NCBI GenBank assembly: GCA_044228625.1
Contig: JBGAUM010000011.1
Span: forward strand, 1-48,480
Length of the DNA: 48,480 nucleotides
Source: UKL13-2 sp044228625
Lineage (GTDB): Bacteria; Pseudomonadota; Gammaproteobacteria; Burkholderiales; Usitatibacteraceae
Reading direction: 5' to 3'
The notes beneath the pieces were generated by a model. That model made no database searches, was not told the origin of the DNA, and worked only from the letters and a program-made list of their open reading frames with translations. This document shows positions 8,498 to 17,303 of this stretch, in pieces (positions within the stretch are counted from its first letter, which is position 1; each line of letters opens with the position of its first letter). A program made the position numbers and the translations under genes.

Positions 8498-9199
8498 CTA
8501 CTTGACAATGTTCTTGTCCTGTCCGAACAGCACTTTGCGCTGCGCGTCAGTGATTGCCACCGGCGCTTCGGGCCTGACTTCCTTGCCGCGTGCATAGGCG
8601 CGTGTCGTGGCGGGTCGACTCTTGATGGCCGCATGCCAGCGTGCCAGGTGCGGAAAGTCCGCCATGTCCTGGCCTTGGCGCTCCGGAATGATCCACGGGT
8701 AGCACGCCATGTCGGCGATGGTGTAGGACTTGCCTGCCACAAAGGCGCGATCCGACAAGCGCTTGTTCAACACGCCGTAGAGACGCGATGTCTCCTTGAC
8801 GTACCGATCAATCGCATATGGGATTTTTTCGGGCGCGTAATTGGCAAAGTGATGGTTCTGCCCGAGCATGGGTCCAAGACCACCCATCTGCCACATGAGC
8901 CACTGCAAGACCTCGGCCTGGCCGCGCAAGTCTTTCGGGATGAACTTGCCGGTCTTTCCGGCCAAGTACAGGAGAATGGCTCCGGACTCAAACAGGCTGA
9001 TTGGTTTTCCGCCATCGGCCGGCGCGTGGTCGACAATCGCGGGCATGCGGTTGTTCGGGGAAAGCTTGAGGAATTCGGGCTTGAATTGCTCTCCGGTTCC
9101 GATATTCACCCCGATCAACTTGTAGGGCAGTTTCGCTTCCTCGAGGAACAGGGTAATTTTGTGCCCGTTGGGGGTGGGCCAGTAATGGAGATCGATCAT
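8498..9199 (-). CDS. Glutathione S-transferase of the YfcG (Nu-class) type
   Basis: Relatives such as E. coli YfcG are glutathione-dependent disulfide-bond reductases that lack a catalytic cysteine and use Thr and Asn near the N-terminus. Both are present here at the same positions (T9 and N11 in TPNGHK). The thioredoxin-fold domain shows SPNNRMPAIVD and the glutathione-contact ESGAIL; the helical C-terminal domain includes LQWLMWQMGGLGPMLGQ and YTIADMACYPW. The length of 233 residues is slightly more than YfcG because of a charged C-terminal tail. It is divergent from the phosphotransferase gene, with 114 nt between, and is followed by the MOSC and glycosylase genes. Confidence 0.93.
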   Translation of the reverse strand: MIDLHYWPTPNGHKITLFLEEAKLPYKLIGVNIGTGEQFKPEFLKLSPNNRMPAIVDHAPADGGKPISLFESGAILLYLAGKTGKFIPKDLRGQAEVLQWLMWQMGGLGPMLGQNHHFANYAPEKIPYAIDRYVKETSRLYGVLNKRLSDRAFVAGKSYTIADMACYPWIIPERQGQDMADFPHLARWHAAIKSRPATTRAYARGKEVRPEAPVAITDAQRKVLFGQDKNIVK

Positions 9200-9313
9200 G
9201 ATGAGACTGCCAAGTTGGGTTTCGTAGTGCGAAGGTTGATGTTACCAGCGTCCATATCGTAGACAGGACCTTAGAATGCGATTGTTGGACAGCCGCATTG
9301 CAGATGGAGCATT

Positions 9314-10669
9314 TTGACTTTGCATTCTTCTGAAATCCCAGCAGACCCATCCGGGGCGCAAAGTCTGGAGGCGAGACTTTGCGCTTTGCTTTTGCCGCCA
9401 AGTTTGCGCATCGCCAAGTGGGGCTCCATCTCTGATGCACTTCAAGGCGTTTCCGGCATAGATTCTGCAACCCAGGATGTCTACCTTGATGGGGAATTGC
9501 CCGACAAGTGGCTTGCAAGAATAAGCAAGTTGTTCGCGCTGTGGCGTCTTTGGCGCGTGTTGGGTGCGTCGGGTTTTTCGAATCGGCGAATCTATCAATT
9601 GCGTGAAGCCGGAGGTGAGGTGTACGAGGCGGTCCCGATTGCAGGCTTGCCCCCGCTCGCGCGTTTTGTGAGACCCTGGGGTGCGCTGGTTCTTCGCGGC
9701 GGCCGCTTTGCATTGAGTGCGTGGAGAGCGGGCGTGCCATCGGCGGACGCAGTGGTTGCAGAGGCAAGGACCGGCTGGGATTCCCGCGATGGAGCCACCA
9801 TTTATCTTGGATCGGGCCATGTGTTCCGGCTGGTGGCGCGCAATGAAATGCTGCGAATTCCATGCGGCGCACAGGCCATCACTCGATTGGAGCGCGGATT
9901 CAATGCACTTGCACATGCGTCAAAGCTGGAAATGCGCCTCGCGGTACCCGAAGCGATAAGACGATTCGAGATTTCGGGATGGTTGGTGTTCGCAGAATCG
10001 CGCGTACCCCAGTCCGGATTCGACTACCTCAACATGAGCACCGCGCAGCACGCCGCCGTTCACAGCCAGGCTTTTGACGCGATCATTGAGCTGCATAGCG
10101 TTTCCCGCCGTGTAATTCGCTGCACGAGTACCGAATTCGAATCCTTGTTTGAAGGGCCGGTGGCGAGGCTCAAAGCGGCTTCTGCCATGTCGGGACTGTG
10201 CAGCCAACTTGATGTGTTCCTGCGCGCAGTTCATGGCACATTTGTCGGGCGTGATATTGCGCTGGTCCTTGCCCACGGAGATTGCAAGATTGCCAATTTT
10301 CTTCACGATGGGTCCTTCAATGTACGTGGCCTGGTGGATTGGGATCGCGCCCAGATTGATGGACTGCCGGTGGTGGATTGGGTGCACTACTGCGCATTTG
10401 ACGACATGCTCGCGGGGCGCGGACTTATCACCGAATCCATTCTCCTTCGTGCGCAGGAATTGGAATTCGATGAGGACCTCGCTGAGTACCGCGCACGTTT
10501 CCTCGTCGAGGGGTTTCGGTGGCGTGCCGCCGCGACGATGACGCTCATCCTGCACGCCGTGGAGCAACTGGAGGCGGGGAACCAGTTGGCAAAGGCTGAA
10601 ATGCATGCCATGCCGGGCATCGTGGCGCGCTTGCTGGAATGGACGCTCGCTACCTCCCCAAAGGGCTGA
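9314..10669 (+). CDS. APH-fold phosphotransferase with an uncharacterised N-terminal region
   Basis: The 451-residue product has an aminoglycoside-phosphotransferase/choline-kinase catalytic core in its C-terminal half. The catalytic loop reads AHGDCKIANF with H321-G-D323, and the metal-binding aspartate follows in VDWDRA (about 341-346). An earlier stretch, VFRLVARNE, may be the nucleotide-binding lobe. The first 170 residues or so match nothing I know. No ATG precedes the conserved part; the TTG at 9314 has GGAG 4 nt upstream and is the best start. The 3' end overlaps the convergent Old Yellow Enzyme gene by 20 bases. Third codon positions look less GC-rich than in neighbours, which may mean recent transfer. 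The substrate is unknown. Confidence 0.72.
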   Translation: MTLHSSEIPADPSGAQSLEARLCALLLPPSLRIAKWGSISDALQGVSGIDSATQDVYLDGELPDKWLARISKLFALWRLWRVLGASGFSNRRIYQLREAGGEVYEAVPIAGLPPLARFVRPWGALVLRGGRFALSAWRAGVPSADAVVAEARTGWDSRDGATIYLGSGHVFRLVARNEMLRIPCGAQAITRLERGFNALAHASKLEMRLAVPEAIRRFEISGWLVFAESRVPQSGFDYLNMSTAQHAAVHSQAFDAIIELHSVSRRVIRCTSTEFESLFEGPVARLKAASAMSGLCSQLDVFLRAVHGTFVGRDIALVLAHGDCKIANFLHDGSFNVRGLVDWDRAQIDGLPVVDWVHYCAFDDMLAGRGLITESILLRAQELEFDEDLAEYRARFLVEGFRWRAAATMTLILHAVEQLEAGNQLAKAEMHAMPGIVARLLEWTLATSPKG

Positions 10670-11729
10670 CGTCGCAACGTTTGTAGGGATCGGGCCAGTC
10701 CAGCTTCACGCCGAGCACCTTTGCGGCGCGACGCGGCCAGTAAGGGTCGCGCAGCAGGGCGCGCGCAAGAAACGCCACATCGGCGCTGCCTTCGGCCACG
10801 ATTTGCTCGGCCTGCACCGGTTCCGTGATCAGGCCCACCGCGCCGGTGTGCACTTGCACAGCTTCGCGGATCGCGCGGGCAAACGGTACCTGGTATCCGG
10901 GCCGCAATGCAATCGCCTGGTCGGCCGCGTTGCCGCCCGACGACACGTCAATCAAATCCACACCCTCTGGGCGTGCGAGTTTCGCAAACTCGATCGACTG
11001 CGCCAAATCCCAGCCGCCCTCCTTCCAGTCGCTCGCCGAGATCCGTACAAACAACGGCAGATGAGCAGGCCAGGCGGATCGTACCGCGCGGATGACCTCG
11101 AGCGGCAGTCGCATGCGATTTTCCAACGCGCCGCCGTATTTGTCCGTTCGAGTATTCGAAATCGGCGACAAGAACTCGTGAAGAAGGTATCCGTGCGCCG
11201 CGTGAATTTCAATGACTTCAAATCCCGCATTCAGCGCGCGAGAAGCCGCGTCCCGGAAGGCTGTCACACAATCTGTAATTTGGGTAACGCTCATCTCTGC
11301 AGGGGTGGGGTACGCGGGCGAAAAGGGGATGGCACTGGGACCCAGAACCGGCCAACCCCCAGCCGCCGCCGCAACGGCGCCATGGCCGCGCCATGGCGCA
11401 AAGGTCGATGCCTTGCGCCCGGCGTGCGCGAGTTGCATGGCGGGAACGCTGCCTTGCGCCTTGACGAATCGTGCGATCGGTGCCCAGGCGTCGCGTTGCG
11501 CATCGTTCCAGATGCCGGCGTCTTCCGGCGAGATTCGGCCTTCCGGCAATACGGCTGCGGCTTCGGTCATGACCAGCGCTGCGCCACCGACCGCACGCGA
11601 ACCCAGGTGAACCAAGTGCCAATCCGTGGGTAGGCCGTCTGTGCAACTGTATTGGCACATGGGCGAGACGAAGATCCTGTTGGAAAACGTGATGCTGCGC
11701 AGGGAAAGCGGGGAAAAAAGCACGGACAT
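10650..11729 (-). CDS. NADH:flavin oxidoreductase, Old Yellow Enzyme (YqjM/NamA-like)
   Basis: FMN-dependent ene-reductases of this family reduce activated C=C bonds using NADPH. The 359-residue product carries the YqjM-type N-terminal redox cysteine in SPMCQYS, the substrate-binding QLAHAGRKAS, the His pair region EIHAAHGYLLHEFLSP and the NTRTDKYGG signature. FMN phosphate contacts appear near AFLARALLRDPYWP at the C-terminus. The ATG at 11729 gives the standard N-terminus (MSVLFSPLSLRSITFSNRI); the open frame upstream is not conserved. It is convergent with the phosphotransferase gene. The patatin gene starts 75 nt away in the opposite direction, so the two share a promoter region. Physiological substrate is unknown. 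Confidence 0.94.
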   Translation of the reverse strand: MSVLFSPLSLRSITFSNRIFVSPMCQYSCTDGLPTDWHLVHLGSRAVGGAALVMTEAAAVLPEGRISPEDAGIWNDAQRDAWAPIARFVKAQGSVPAMQLAHAGRKASTFAPWRGHGAVAAAAGGWPVLGPSAIPFSPAYPTPAEMSVTQITDCVTAFRDAASRALNAGFEVIEIHAAHGYLLHEFLSPISNTRTDKYGGALENRMRLPLEVIRAVRSAWPAHLPLFVRISASDWKEGGWDLAQSIEFAKLARPEGVDLIDVSSGGNAADQAIALRPGYQVPFARAIREAVQVHTGAVGLITEPVQAEQIVAEGSADVAFLARALLRDPYWPRRAAKVLGVKLDWPDPYKRCDVSPLGR

Positions 11730-11804
11730 GTTTGGGAACCTGGTTTCAACGGGCGCTGCGATGGTACGCAACTCTCGGCGAGAATACGAGCATTCCAGTG
11801 AAGA

Positions 11805-12932
11805 ATGCCCATGAATTCTCCTGATCGAAACCGCCTTCGATTTCTGCGCGTGCAGGCCGGCCCGCGCGCGCTGGCCCACATCCGTGCAAACGGGCTGAAG
11901 GCGGCCGACATCGACGCCGTGCCCGGCGCTGCTGGCGGCCCGAAGGGTTTGGGCTTGGCGCGACTGGACGAATACCTGTTCACGCAATGGCTCCCGGCCG
12001 GCATTGCGAAAAGAGGCCACCGCATCGATCTGATCGGGGCATCGATTGGTGCCTGGCGGTTTGCCGCCGTCTGCAAGGGGAAGGACGAGAAAACGACGCG
12101 CCTATCGTTGCGAGCATTCGCGACGGCCTACAGTGAACAGAAATATCCGAAGCGCGTGAACGCGGATTTTGTATCCGCCTACGCACGCGAACTGATCAAC
12201 AACCTGTTCCGCGGGCATGAATGCGCGTTGCTGGCCAACCCTTGCTACCGGTTGCATGTGCTGGCGGTTCGCGGCAAGGGAATGCTGGCCCGCGAGGCGC
12301 GTGGCCGGACGCATGCAGGATTTGCCCTGGCCGCGTTGGCCAATTCGGCGGGCCGCCCTCAACTGGCCCGCTTCATGGATCGCGTCTGGTTTCACGCCGG
12401 AGATGAGAAGACCGGCATCGGATTTCCCGGCGATTGGGACCGCTTTCATACGCATCACGTCGTTTTGACGCCGGAGAATTTTGGAGACGCGCTGATTGCG
12501 TCGGGATCAATCCCGTTGATCCTCAAGGGCGTGCCGGATATTGCAGGTGCACCCGGCGGCACGTACTGGGACGGCGGCATTATTGATTACCATCTTCACC
12601 TGCCCTATCCGCGTACGAGCGGGTTGGTGCTCTATCCCCATTTCACACATCGCATTGTCCCGGGCTGGCTGGACAAGGCGCTGCCGTGGCGCAAGGCGCG
12701 CGGATCTTGGCTCGACAACGTCGTGCTGATTTCACCGTCGCGCGAATACCTTGAACGACTGCCGCTCAAGAAACTGCCGGACCGGGGTGATTTCAACCGA
12801 TTCGCCGATGATTACGAGGGCCGGCTGGACTACTGGCGATTCGCGATAAGCGAAAGTGAGCGCTTGGCCGCAGAGTTCATCGCCCTTTCCGAGTCGGAAG
12901 CACTGCAGGCGGCGATTGAACCGCTTGCCTGA
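11805..12932 (+). CDS. Patatin-like phospholipase
   Basis: This 375-residue protein shows the Ser-Asp dyad of patatin lipid acyl hydrolases. The oxyanion-loop glycines are in GAAGGPKG (41-48), the nucleophile is S80 in GASIGAW, and the catalytic Asp is in WDGGIIDYH. There is no signal peptide or membrane helix, so it probably acts in the cytoplasm or at the inner face of the membrane. The start is ATG at 11805, with a second in-frame ATG at 11811 as an equal alternative. It lies opposite the Old Yellow Enzyme gene. The substrate could be phospholipid or another acyl ester. Confidence 0.86.
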   Translation: MPMNSPDRNRLRFLRVQAGPRALAHIRANGLKAADIDAVPGAAGGPKGLGLARLDEYLFTQWLPAGIAKRGHRIDLIGASIGAWRFAAVCKGKDEKTTRLSLRAFATAYSEQKYPKRVNADFVSAYARELINNLFRGHECALLANPCYRLHVLAVRGKGMLAREARGRTHAGFALAALANSAGRPQLARFMDRVWFHAGDEKTGIGFPGDWDRFHTHHVVLTPENFGDALIASGSIPLILKGVPDIAGAPGGTYWDGGIIDYHLHLPYPRTSGLVLYPHFTHRIVPGWLDKALPWRKARGSWLDNVVLISPSREYLERLPLKKLPDRGDFNRFADDYEGRLDYWRFAISESERLAAEFIALSESEALQAAIEPLA

Positions 12933-13002
12933 AGGCCAAAGTCCAATCCTGTAGAGGATATCAGAGCATTTTCCTCCGAAAAGCCGCGCCAATGCTAGGG
13001 TT

Positions 13003-13395
13003 TCATACCTGTTCCCAAGGCAATCCCTCCTTGCGCCAGCCGCCCAAGGTGCCCCGATGGTGTTGGTCGTCGAGTTCTCCTTCAAAGCCCTCGAGGACGT
13101 TGTAAACCCGCGTGAATCCAGCCTTTTCCAACGTCGCGCCGGCGTCCAGGGTCCGGTTGCCGCTGCGACAGATCAGGACCACCGGTCGATGGGTGGAGTG
13201 CCCGCAGGCCTTTTTGACTTGGCCGACGAAGTGCGGATTGATTTCCCAATCCGGCCCGTCATTCCATGCCACATGCATCGCCCCCACGGGGTGGCCCACG
13301 AACAAGTACTCCATTTCGCTGCGGCAATCGATGAATACCGCAGTGGGCTCCCTTTTCAGAAATTCGAATGCGTCTTTGGGTTTCAGGTGTTCCAT
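13003..13395 (-). CDS. Single-domain rhodanese-like protein
   Basis: The product is one rhodanese domain of 130 residues. The active-site loop C-R-S-G-N-R holds the persulfide cysteine, and VFIDCRSEMEYLFVGHPVGA is the family's opening strand-helix. The GW...EGLPWEQV ending is typical of single-domain rhodaneses. The ATG at 13395 fits the usual N-terminus; the frame stays open up to 13455 without conservation. It is a separate gene from the two-domain sulfurtransferase at the left edge and stands between two plus-strand genes. The physiological sulfur acceptor is not indicated. Confidence 0.88.
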   Translation of the reverse strand: MEHLKPKDAFEFLKREPTAVFIDCRSEMEYLFVGHPVGAMHVAWNDGPDWEINPHFVGQVKKACGHSTHRPVVLICRSGNRTLDAGATLEKAGFTRVYNVLEGFEGELDDQHHRGTLGGWRKEGLPWEQV

Positions 13396-13527
13396 GGTTT
13401 CCAGATCCTGTGTCCGGGTTTGCGCCACGAGGCGGCCACCGTTGCAGATTAGCACGCCTCAACGGTGCGCAAGGGGTGTGAGTGGGATAATCCCCCAGGT
13501 CGATGTCCCATTCCACCTTTGCCCGCC

Positions 13528-14793
13528 ATGAATGCCCCTGACGCCAGCTTCGCCCTCGACGCCCTCATCCACGAGCGCGCCGCCGCACTGAATGAAAAGC
13601 TCATCGCGATTCGTCGAGACTTGCACGCCAACCCCGAGCTTGGGAATCGCGAGTTCCGGACGGCAAAGGTCATTGCTGAACACTTGAAGACGCTCAATCT
13701 CGATGCAATCCATGAAAAGGTGGCGCATACCGGGGTGGTCGGGTTGTTGCAGGGCGCAAGGCCGGGTCCCTGCGTTGCCCTGCGCGCTGATATGGATGCG
13801 CTGCCGGTCACGGAGGAAACGAACGTCCCATTCGCGAGCAAGGCGCGCACGATGTGGAACGATGCCGAGGCCGGCGTGATGCACGCCTGCGGACACGATA
13901 CGCACGTGGCGATCCTCATGGTGGTCGCCGAGTTGCTGGCCGGTCTGCGCGATCAGATTGCGGGCAGCGTGAAGTTCATCTTTCAACCCGCTGAGGAAGG
14001 GGCACCGGACGGCGAGGAAGGTGGCGCCGCGCTGATGATCAAGGAAGGCGTCATGACGGAACCGAAGGTGGACGCCATTTTCGGCCTTCACATCACGTCC
14101 AAGATGCATGCCGGCCGCATTGGCTACCGGCCCGGACCCTTCATGGCCAGCGCCGACCGTTTTCGCATCGACCTGCAAGGCCGGCAGACTCACGGCGCGC
14201 AGCCGTGGTCCGGCGTCGACCCGATTGTCGTCGGCTCGCAAATCGTGCTCGGCTTGCAGTCCATCGTGTCGCGCAAGGTGAATTTGACCGAGGAGCCTGC
14301 CGTCGTCACGGTGGGCGCGTTTCACGCGGGCAATCGCAACAACATCATTCCGGACAAGGCCAAGATGGAAGGCACCGTTCGTGCCTTTGATGAAAAGCAT
14401 CGCGAAGAGATCCACGGGTTCATCGACAAGATTGTGACGCTCATTGCCGAATCCGGTGGTGCCAAGGCCAAGGTGGAAATCCTCAAGGGTTATCCCGTGA
14501 CCATCAACGACACCGCGTTGACCGAATGGTCGGTGCCAGTATTGAAACGCGCCGCGGGCGACATGAACGTGGGCGTGTGCCCCAAGACCTGTGGCGCGGA
14601 GGACTTCTCGTTTTTCCAGCGCGAGGTCCCGGGCCTGTTCATCAATCTGGGCTGCACGCCGCATGATCAGGTGGTCAAGAATGCGCCCTCCAACCACAGC
14701 CCGTTGTTCTACGTCGATGAATCGAGTCTGGTAGTCGGCGTCAGGGCGATGGCCATGATGGCGGTGAGTTGGTTGGCGGATCGCAGTCGCTGA
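13528..14793 (+). CDS. M20-family amidohydrolase (hippurate hydrolase/N-acyl-amino-acid hydrolase type)
   Basis: Members cleave N-acylated amino acids with a di-metal centre. The 421-residue protein has the metal and catalytic residues in LRADMDALPV, the HACGHDTHVAI motif and the general base pair in FQPAEEG. The dimerisation domain includes GRQTHGAQPWSGVDP, and the last metal ligand lies in NHSPLF. The ATG at 13528 is used; the longer open frame upstream is not conserved. Hippuricase, indole-3-acetyl-amino-acid hydrolase and N-acetyldiaminopimelate deacetylase are close relatives that motifs alone do not separate. The adaptor gene of the ABC exporter starts 24 nt later, so they may share a transcript. 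Confidence 0.92.
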   Translation: MNAPDASFALDALIHERAAALNEKLIAIRRDLHANPELGNREFRTAKVIAEHLKTLNLDAIHEKVAHTGVVGLLQGARPGPCVALRADMDALPVTEETNVPFASKARTMWNDAEAGVMHACGHDTHVAILMVVAELLAGLRDQIAGSVKFIFQPAEEGAPDGEEGGAALMIKEGVMTEPKVDAIFGLHITSKMHAGRIGYRPGPFMASADRFRIDLQGRQTHGAQPWSGVDPIVVGSQIVLGLQSIVSRKVNLTEEPAVVTVGAFHAGNRNNIIPDKAKMEGTVRAFDEKHREEIHGFIDKIVTLIAESGGAKAKVEILKGYPVTINDTALTEWSVPVLKRAAGDMNVGVCPKTCGAEDFSFFQREVPGLFINLGCTPHDQVVKNAPSNHSPLFYVDESSLVVGVRAMAMMAVSWLADRSR

Positions 14794-14817
14794 CGCCGCC
14801 GTGTTCCTGCCTCGACC

Positions 14818-16071
14818 ATGTTGAAACTCGGAAGCCTCCCCAAACGAACCCAAGCGATCGCGGGATTGGTCGTTTTGGCAGTCGTGTTGGTGACCGTCCT
14901 TCGTTTGCGCGGTTCGCCTGTCGAAAGCATTGAAGTTCAACCGGGCCCGCTGGTCCAGTCGGTCCTTGTTTCCGGGCGCATGGCGAATCAATCCCGCGTG
15001 TTTGTGGGCAGCACCATCACCGGCCGGGTGCGCGAGGTCAAGGTGCGCGAAGGGGCCAAGGTCAAGGCCGGAGATTTGTTGGTTGCCTTGGAAGACTTCG
15101 AACAGCGCGCCGCCGCGGCGCAAGCTGAGGCCGCCGCCAAGTCGGCCGAAGCACGACTCGACGGGCAGCGCCAGTTGCTCGGGCCGGTGGCCGCGCAACA
15201 ACTGGCGCAGGCGCGCGCCACGGCATCCACGGCGCAACGAGAACGCGAACGCAGTGAGTCCTTGTTCAAACAGGGATTCATCGGGCAAGCCCGTCTCGAC
15301 GAAGCTCGACGCGCAGCCGATGTGGCGGATGCGCAGTTGAAGGCTGCTCAGGCCCAGGCGGAAGCCAATCTCAAGGGGTCGGAGCTGGAGGGCAGCGTGG
15401 CGCGATTGGCGGAGGCGCGCGCCGCAGCCGATTTGGCGAAGGCACGCCTGGCGCAAACGCGCATCGTATCCCCCGCGGATGCGCTCGTGCTGGAGCGCCT
15501 TGCCGAGCCCGGTCAGATTGTACAGGCGGGCACGCGACTGATCGAGCTTTCCATCGAAGGTCCGGTGGAATTGATCGCGCAGGTCGACGAAAAATTCCTC
15601 GGGCAACTGGCGACCGGCCAAAAGGCGATGGTGGTGGCGGATGCATTTCCCCAGCAACCGTTTGCGGCCACCGTGAAGTCGGTCGCGCCGGCCATCGATG
15701 CCCAGCGCGGCTCCGTCGAAGTCAAATTTGCCATGGAGCGCGCGCCGGCATTCCTGAAGAACGACATGACCCTGTCGCTCGAAATTGAGACGGCGCGCCG
15801 TGCCAACGTCATTGCCGTGCCCGGTGAAGCGGTGCGCGCCGGAAACGTGGTCTTGGTGATCGACGGTGGCAAGGCGGTCGCGCGCACGATCAAGCCGGGG
15901 TTGCGGACCCTGACCGCGGTTGAAGTGATCGATGGGTTGAAGTCCGGCGAGCGCGTGATCACCGACGCGCGCGTCCAGGAAGGCGCACGTGTGCATGCTG
16001 GCGACCCGCCGAAACCTACGGCGACCAGCAGGGTGTCCACCGACGTGATGAAGTCCTTCGGGCGCGACTGA
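14818..16071 (+). CDS. Periplasmic adaptor subunit (MacA/DevB/HlyD type) of an ABC exporter
   Basis: The 417-residue protein has one N-terminal membrane anchor (about residues 14-30) and a large periplasmic part. A lipoyl-like half domain begins at SGRVREVKVREGAKVKAGDLL-type sequence, followed by a long alanine-rich coiled-coil hairpin (about 95-205), the second lipoyl half and a beta-barrel region. Such adaptors link an inner-membrane ABC pump to an outer-membrane channel. The permease gene begins 5 nt downstream and the ATPase gene overlaps that one, so the three form a DevBCA-like set. No outer-membrane channel gene is nearby. Substrate is unknown. Confidence 0.9.
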   Translation: MLKLGSLPKRTQAIAGLVVLAVVLVTVLRLRGSPVESIEVQPGPLVQSVLVSGRMANQSRVFVGSTITGRVREVKVREGAKVKAGDLLVALEDFEQRAAAAQAEAAAKSAEARLDGQRQLLGPVAAQQLAQARATASTAQRERERSESLFKQGFIGQARLDEARRAADVADAQLKAAQAQAEANLKGSELEGSVARLAEARAAADLAKARLAQTRIVSPADALVLERLAEPGQIVQAGTRLIELSIEGPVELIAQVDEKFLGQLATGQKAMVVADAFPQQPFAATVKSVAPAIDAQRGSVEVKFAMERAPAFLKNDMTLSLEIETARRANVIAVPGEAVRAGNVVLVIDGGKAVARTIKPGLRTLTAVEVIDGLKSGERVITDARVQEGARVHAGDPPKPTATSRVSTDVMKSFGRD

Positions 16072-16076
16072 TCAAG

Positions 16077-17303
16077 ATGAACTTCGGGTTTGCGTGGACG
16101 GTGGCGGTGCGCTTCCTGCGCGAAGGTCGATTCCAGACGCTGCTGATCATCGTAGGGGTGGCAGCGGGGGTGGGCGTCGTGACGTACATCTCTGCGCTCA
16201 TCGAAGGGCTTCAGGGCAATACCATCAAGCGCACGCTGGGCACGCAACCGCACGTGGTGGTCAAGCCCTTCGAGGAGATTACGCGGCCCTCGCTCAACGC
16301 CGGTCGCGAGGCGATCGCGCGGCAAGTGCAACCGCGCGCCCAGCGCACCCGCTCGATCGACAACTGGCAGGCGATCATGGCGGAAATGCAAGCCACGCCC
16401 AACATCATCGCGGTCACACCGGTGGCCAGCGGGGCCGCGCTCGCCGTGCGCGGGGAAGCCAGCCGGTCCATTGCATTGACCGGCATCGAACTCGAGGGCT
16501 ACGACCGCATTGTGGCATTGAAGGACAAGGTGGTGGAAGGGGCCGCGCGCGTGGCCCCGGGTGAGGCCATGATCGGCGTGCAACTGGCGCAGGACCTGGG
16601 TGTCGGTGTGGGTGAACGCATCACGATCCGCACGGGAGGGGCGAACGATGCGGCCGAAACGTTCAAGGTCGCGGGCATTTTCGACTTGGGCAGTCGCGAT
16701 TTGAACCGCCGGTTTGTCTACATCCCGCTGAAAAGTGCGCAGCCGTTGTTGGGCATTCCCGGCGGGGCCACCAATGTGTATGCGGCGGTCGCCGACCTTT
16801 TCTCGGCCGATGTGACGGCCACGCGCCTCAAGGCCCGGACGGGTGCGGATGTCGAAAGCTGGATGGACACCAACGCCCAATTGCTCTCCGCGCTTAACGC
16901 CCAGACCATTTCCACGCGGCTGATCCGTCTGTTTACCTCCATCGTGGTGATGCTGGGCATCGCCAGTGTGTTGGTGGTGTCCGTCGTCCAGAAACGCAAG
17001 GAGATCGGCATTCTCCGGGCGATGGGCGCCACGCGTTCGCAGATGACCCAGGTGTTCCTTGCACAGGGCGCCATCATCGGGTTGATCGGTTCTGTCCTTG
17101 GCGTCATGCTGGCCTCGACCATGCTGTGGGTTTTCAGCACTTTTGTGCGCGGCGGAGACGGTCAGCCATTGTTTGTGGTGACCATGCCGGTGGATCTGGC
17201 GTTCAGCGTGGCCCTGATTGCAACGGCCTGTGGCGTCCTTGCCGCCACCGCCCCGGCGCGACGGGCAGCCAAGCTGGACCCGGCGGAGGCCATTCGCTTG
17301 TGA
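16077..17303 (+). CDS. ABC transporter permease, FtsX/MacB-LolC type
   Basis: The 408-residue permease has one N-terminal helix, a large periplasmic MacB-PCD domain (about 45-250) and three C-terminal helices. FtsX-family features are visible in KRKEIGILRAMGATRSQMTQVFL, the cytoplasmic coupling segment between the second and third helices, and in ARRAAKLDPAEAIR at the end. Proteins of this type work by mechanotransmission, driving periplasmic movement instead of threading substrate across the membrane. The gene follows the adaptor by 5 nt, and its stop overlaps the GTG start of the ATPase. Confidence 0.92.
   Translation: MNFGFAWTVAVRFLREGRFQTLLIIVGVAAGVGVVTYISALIEGLQGNTIKRTLGTQPHVVVKPFEEITRPSLNAGREAIARQVQPRAQRTRSIDNWQAIMAEMQATPNIIAVTPVASGAALAVRGEASRSIALTGIELEGYDRIVALKDKVVEGAARVAPGEAMIGVQLAQDLGVGVGERITIRTGGANDAAETFKVAGIFDLGSRDLNRRFVYIPLKSAQPLLGIPGGATNVYAAVADLFSADVTATRLKARTGADVESWMDTNAQLLSALNAQTISTRLIRLFTSIVVMLGIASVLVVSVVQKRKEIGILRAMGATRSQMTQVFLAQGAIIGLIGSVLGVMLASTMLWVFSTFVRGGDGQPLFVVTMPVDLAFSVALIATACGVLAATAPARRAAKLDPAEAIRL

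Noticed and set aside
11730..12020. 97-codon N-terminal extension of the Old Yellow Enzyme
   Set aside because: The family N-terminus begins at the ATG at 11729; the extension runs antisense into the patatin gene and has no conservation.
13459..15996. Very long open frame on the minus strand (845 codons) over the M20 and adaptor genes
   Set aside because: It is the antisense shadow of two well-conserved plus-strand genes; its translation is rich in His, Arg and Gln and shows no family match.
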